Shown here one piece after another: positions 63,891-64,000 of a DNA stretch of 64,000 bases. The stretch is from Pseudopyrenochaeta lycopersici (Eukaryota; Ascomycota; Dothideomycetes; Pleosporales; Pseudopyrenochaetaceae): assembly GCA_003313425.1 (NCBI GenBank), contig NHZP01000025.1:558001-622000 (forward strand), written 5' to 3'. The notes beneath the pieces were generated by a model. It worked only from the letters and a program-made list of their open reading frames with translations, ran no database searches and had not been told where the DNA came from. Position numbers and translations under genes: made by a program. Position 1 is the first letter of the stretch, and every line of letters starts with the position of its first letter.

Positions 63891-64000
63891 GAGGGCGGTT
63901 CGCAACGAGCGTTCAATCGCACCTTAGGGTAAATAAGACTCACTAAAGACGCTGCTAGATCGCTTTCTTTTGTAGAAAGGCCAGGGTTTTACTAAACTGT

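Overview
The window is genomic DNA of a filamentous ascomycete (Pezizomycotina, probably a Dothideomycete). The evidence is short 45-75 bp GT-AG introns, CFEM/PTH11-type receptors, fungal hAT, Tc1/mariner, pogo, Tad1-LINE and Copia transposons, and RIP-like CAG-to-TAG decay in some of them. It is a transposon-dominated, gene-poor region. Intact host genes are few and many host genes are broken. No rRNA, tRNA or CRISPR array was seen. All gene models were read by eye from the sequence, and no database search was run.

Layout. 1-5.6 kb: a tandem array of hairpin-forming repeats, a Tad1-type LINE that has lost its reverse transcriptase, and a pogo element nested in another pogo transposase. 5.7-18.7 kb: sparse genes, namely a bZIP-like factor, a coiled-coil protein, a secreted ferritin-like protein and a degenerate CaCA-type transporter, with two MITEs and a solo LTR. 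18.7-21.7 kb: a complete hAT element (hAT1) with a perfect 8-bp target duplication. 22-29.6 kb: a coiled-coil protein, a small secreted protein, a 469-aa orphan protein, a diverged solo LTR and a truncated membrane-protein gene. 29.6-35.2 kb: hAT2 sits on a truncated Copia element, whose 5' LTR abuts a broken kelch gene. 35.3-36.3 kb: an intact short-chain dehydrogenase. 37.5-44.8 kb: a RIP-degraded Tc1-like element, an intact Tc1 element, a membrane-protein fragment and a CFEM receptor. 44.8-56.9 kb: a solo LTR, then a destroyed xylan-degradation locus. 58.2-59.7 kb: an intact seven-exon rhodopsin-domain receptor. 60.4-63.9 kb: a pogo C-terminal fragment abutted by hAT6.

The most informative part is 48.3-56.3 kb. 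A GH43 glycosidase (minus strand) and a secreted GH10 endoxylanase (plus strand) start 1.3 kb apart and diverge. GH43 is split by a Tc1 element at a TA site. GH10 is split by hAT4, which is flanked by the 8-bp duplication CACCCAGC and is itself split by an AT-rich TA-flanked MITE. Each insertion can be removed on paper to give a continuous reading frame, so the order of events can be read. The 3' ends of both enzymes are also lost next to other hAT sequence (hAT3 and a hAT5 fragment).

At least six hAT elements or fragments occur. Most carry their own short repeat near the ends. hAT1 and hAT2 have full open transposases, hAT3 has one stop codon, hAT4 is broken only by the MITE, and hAT6 has several lesions.
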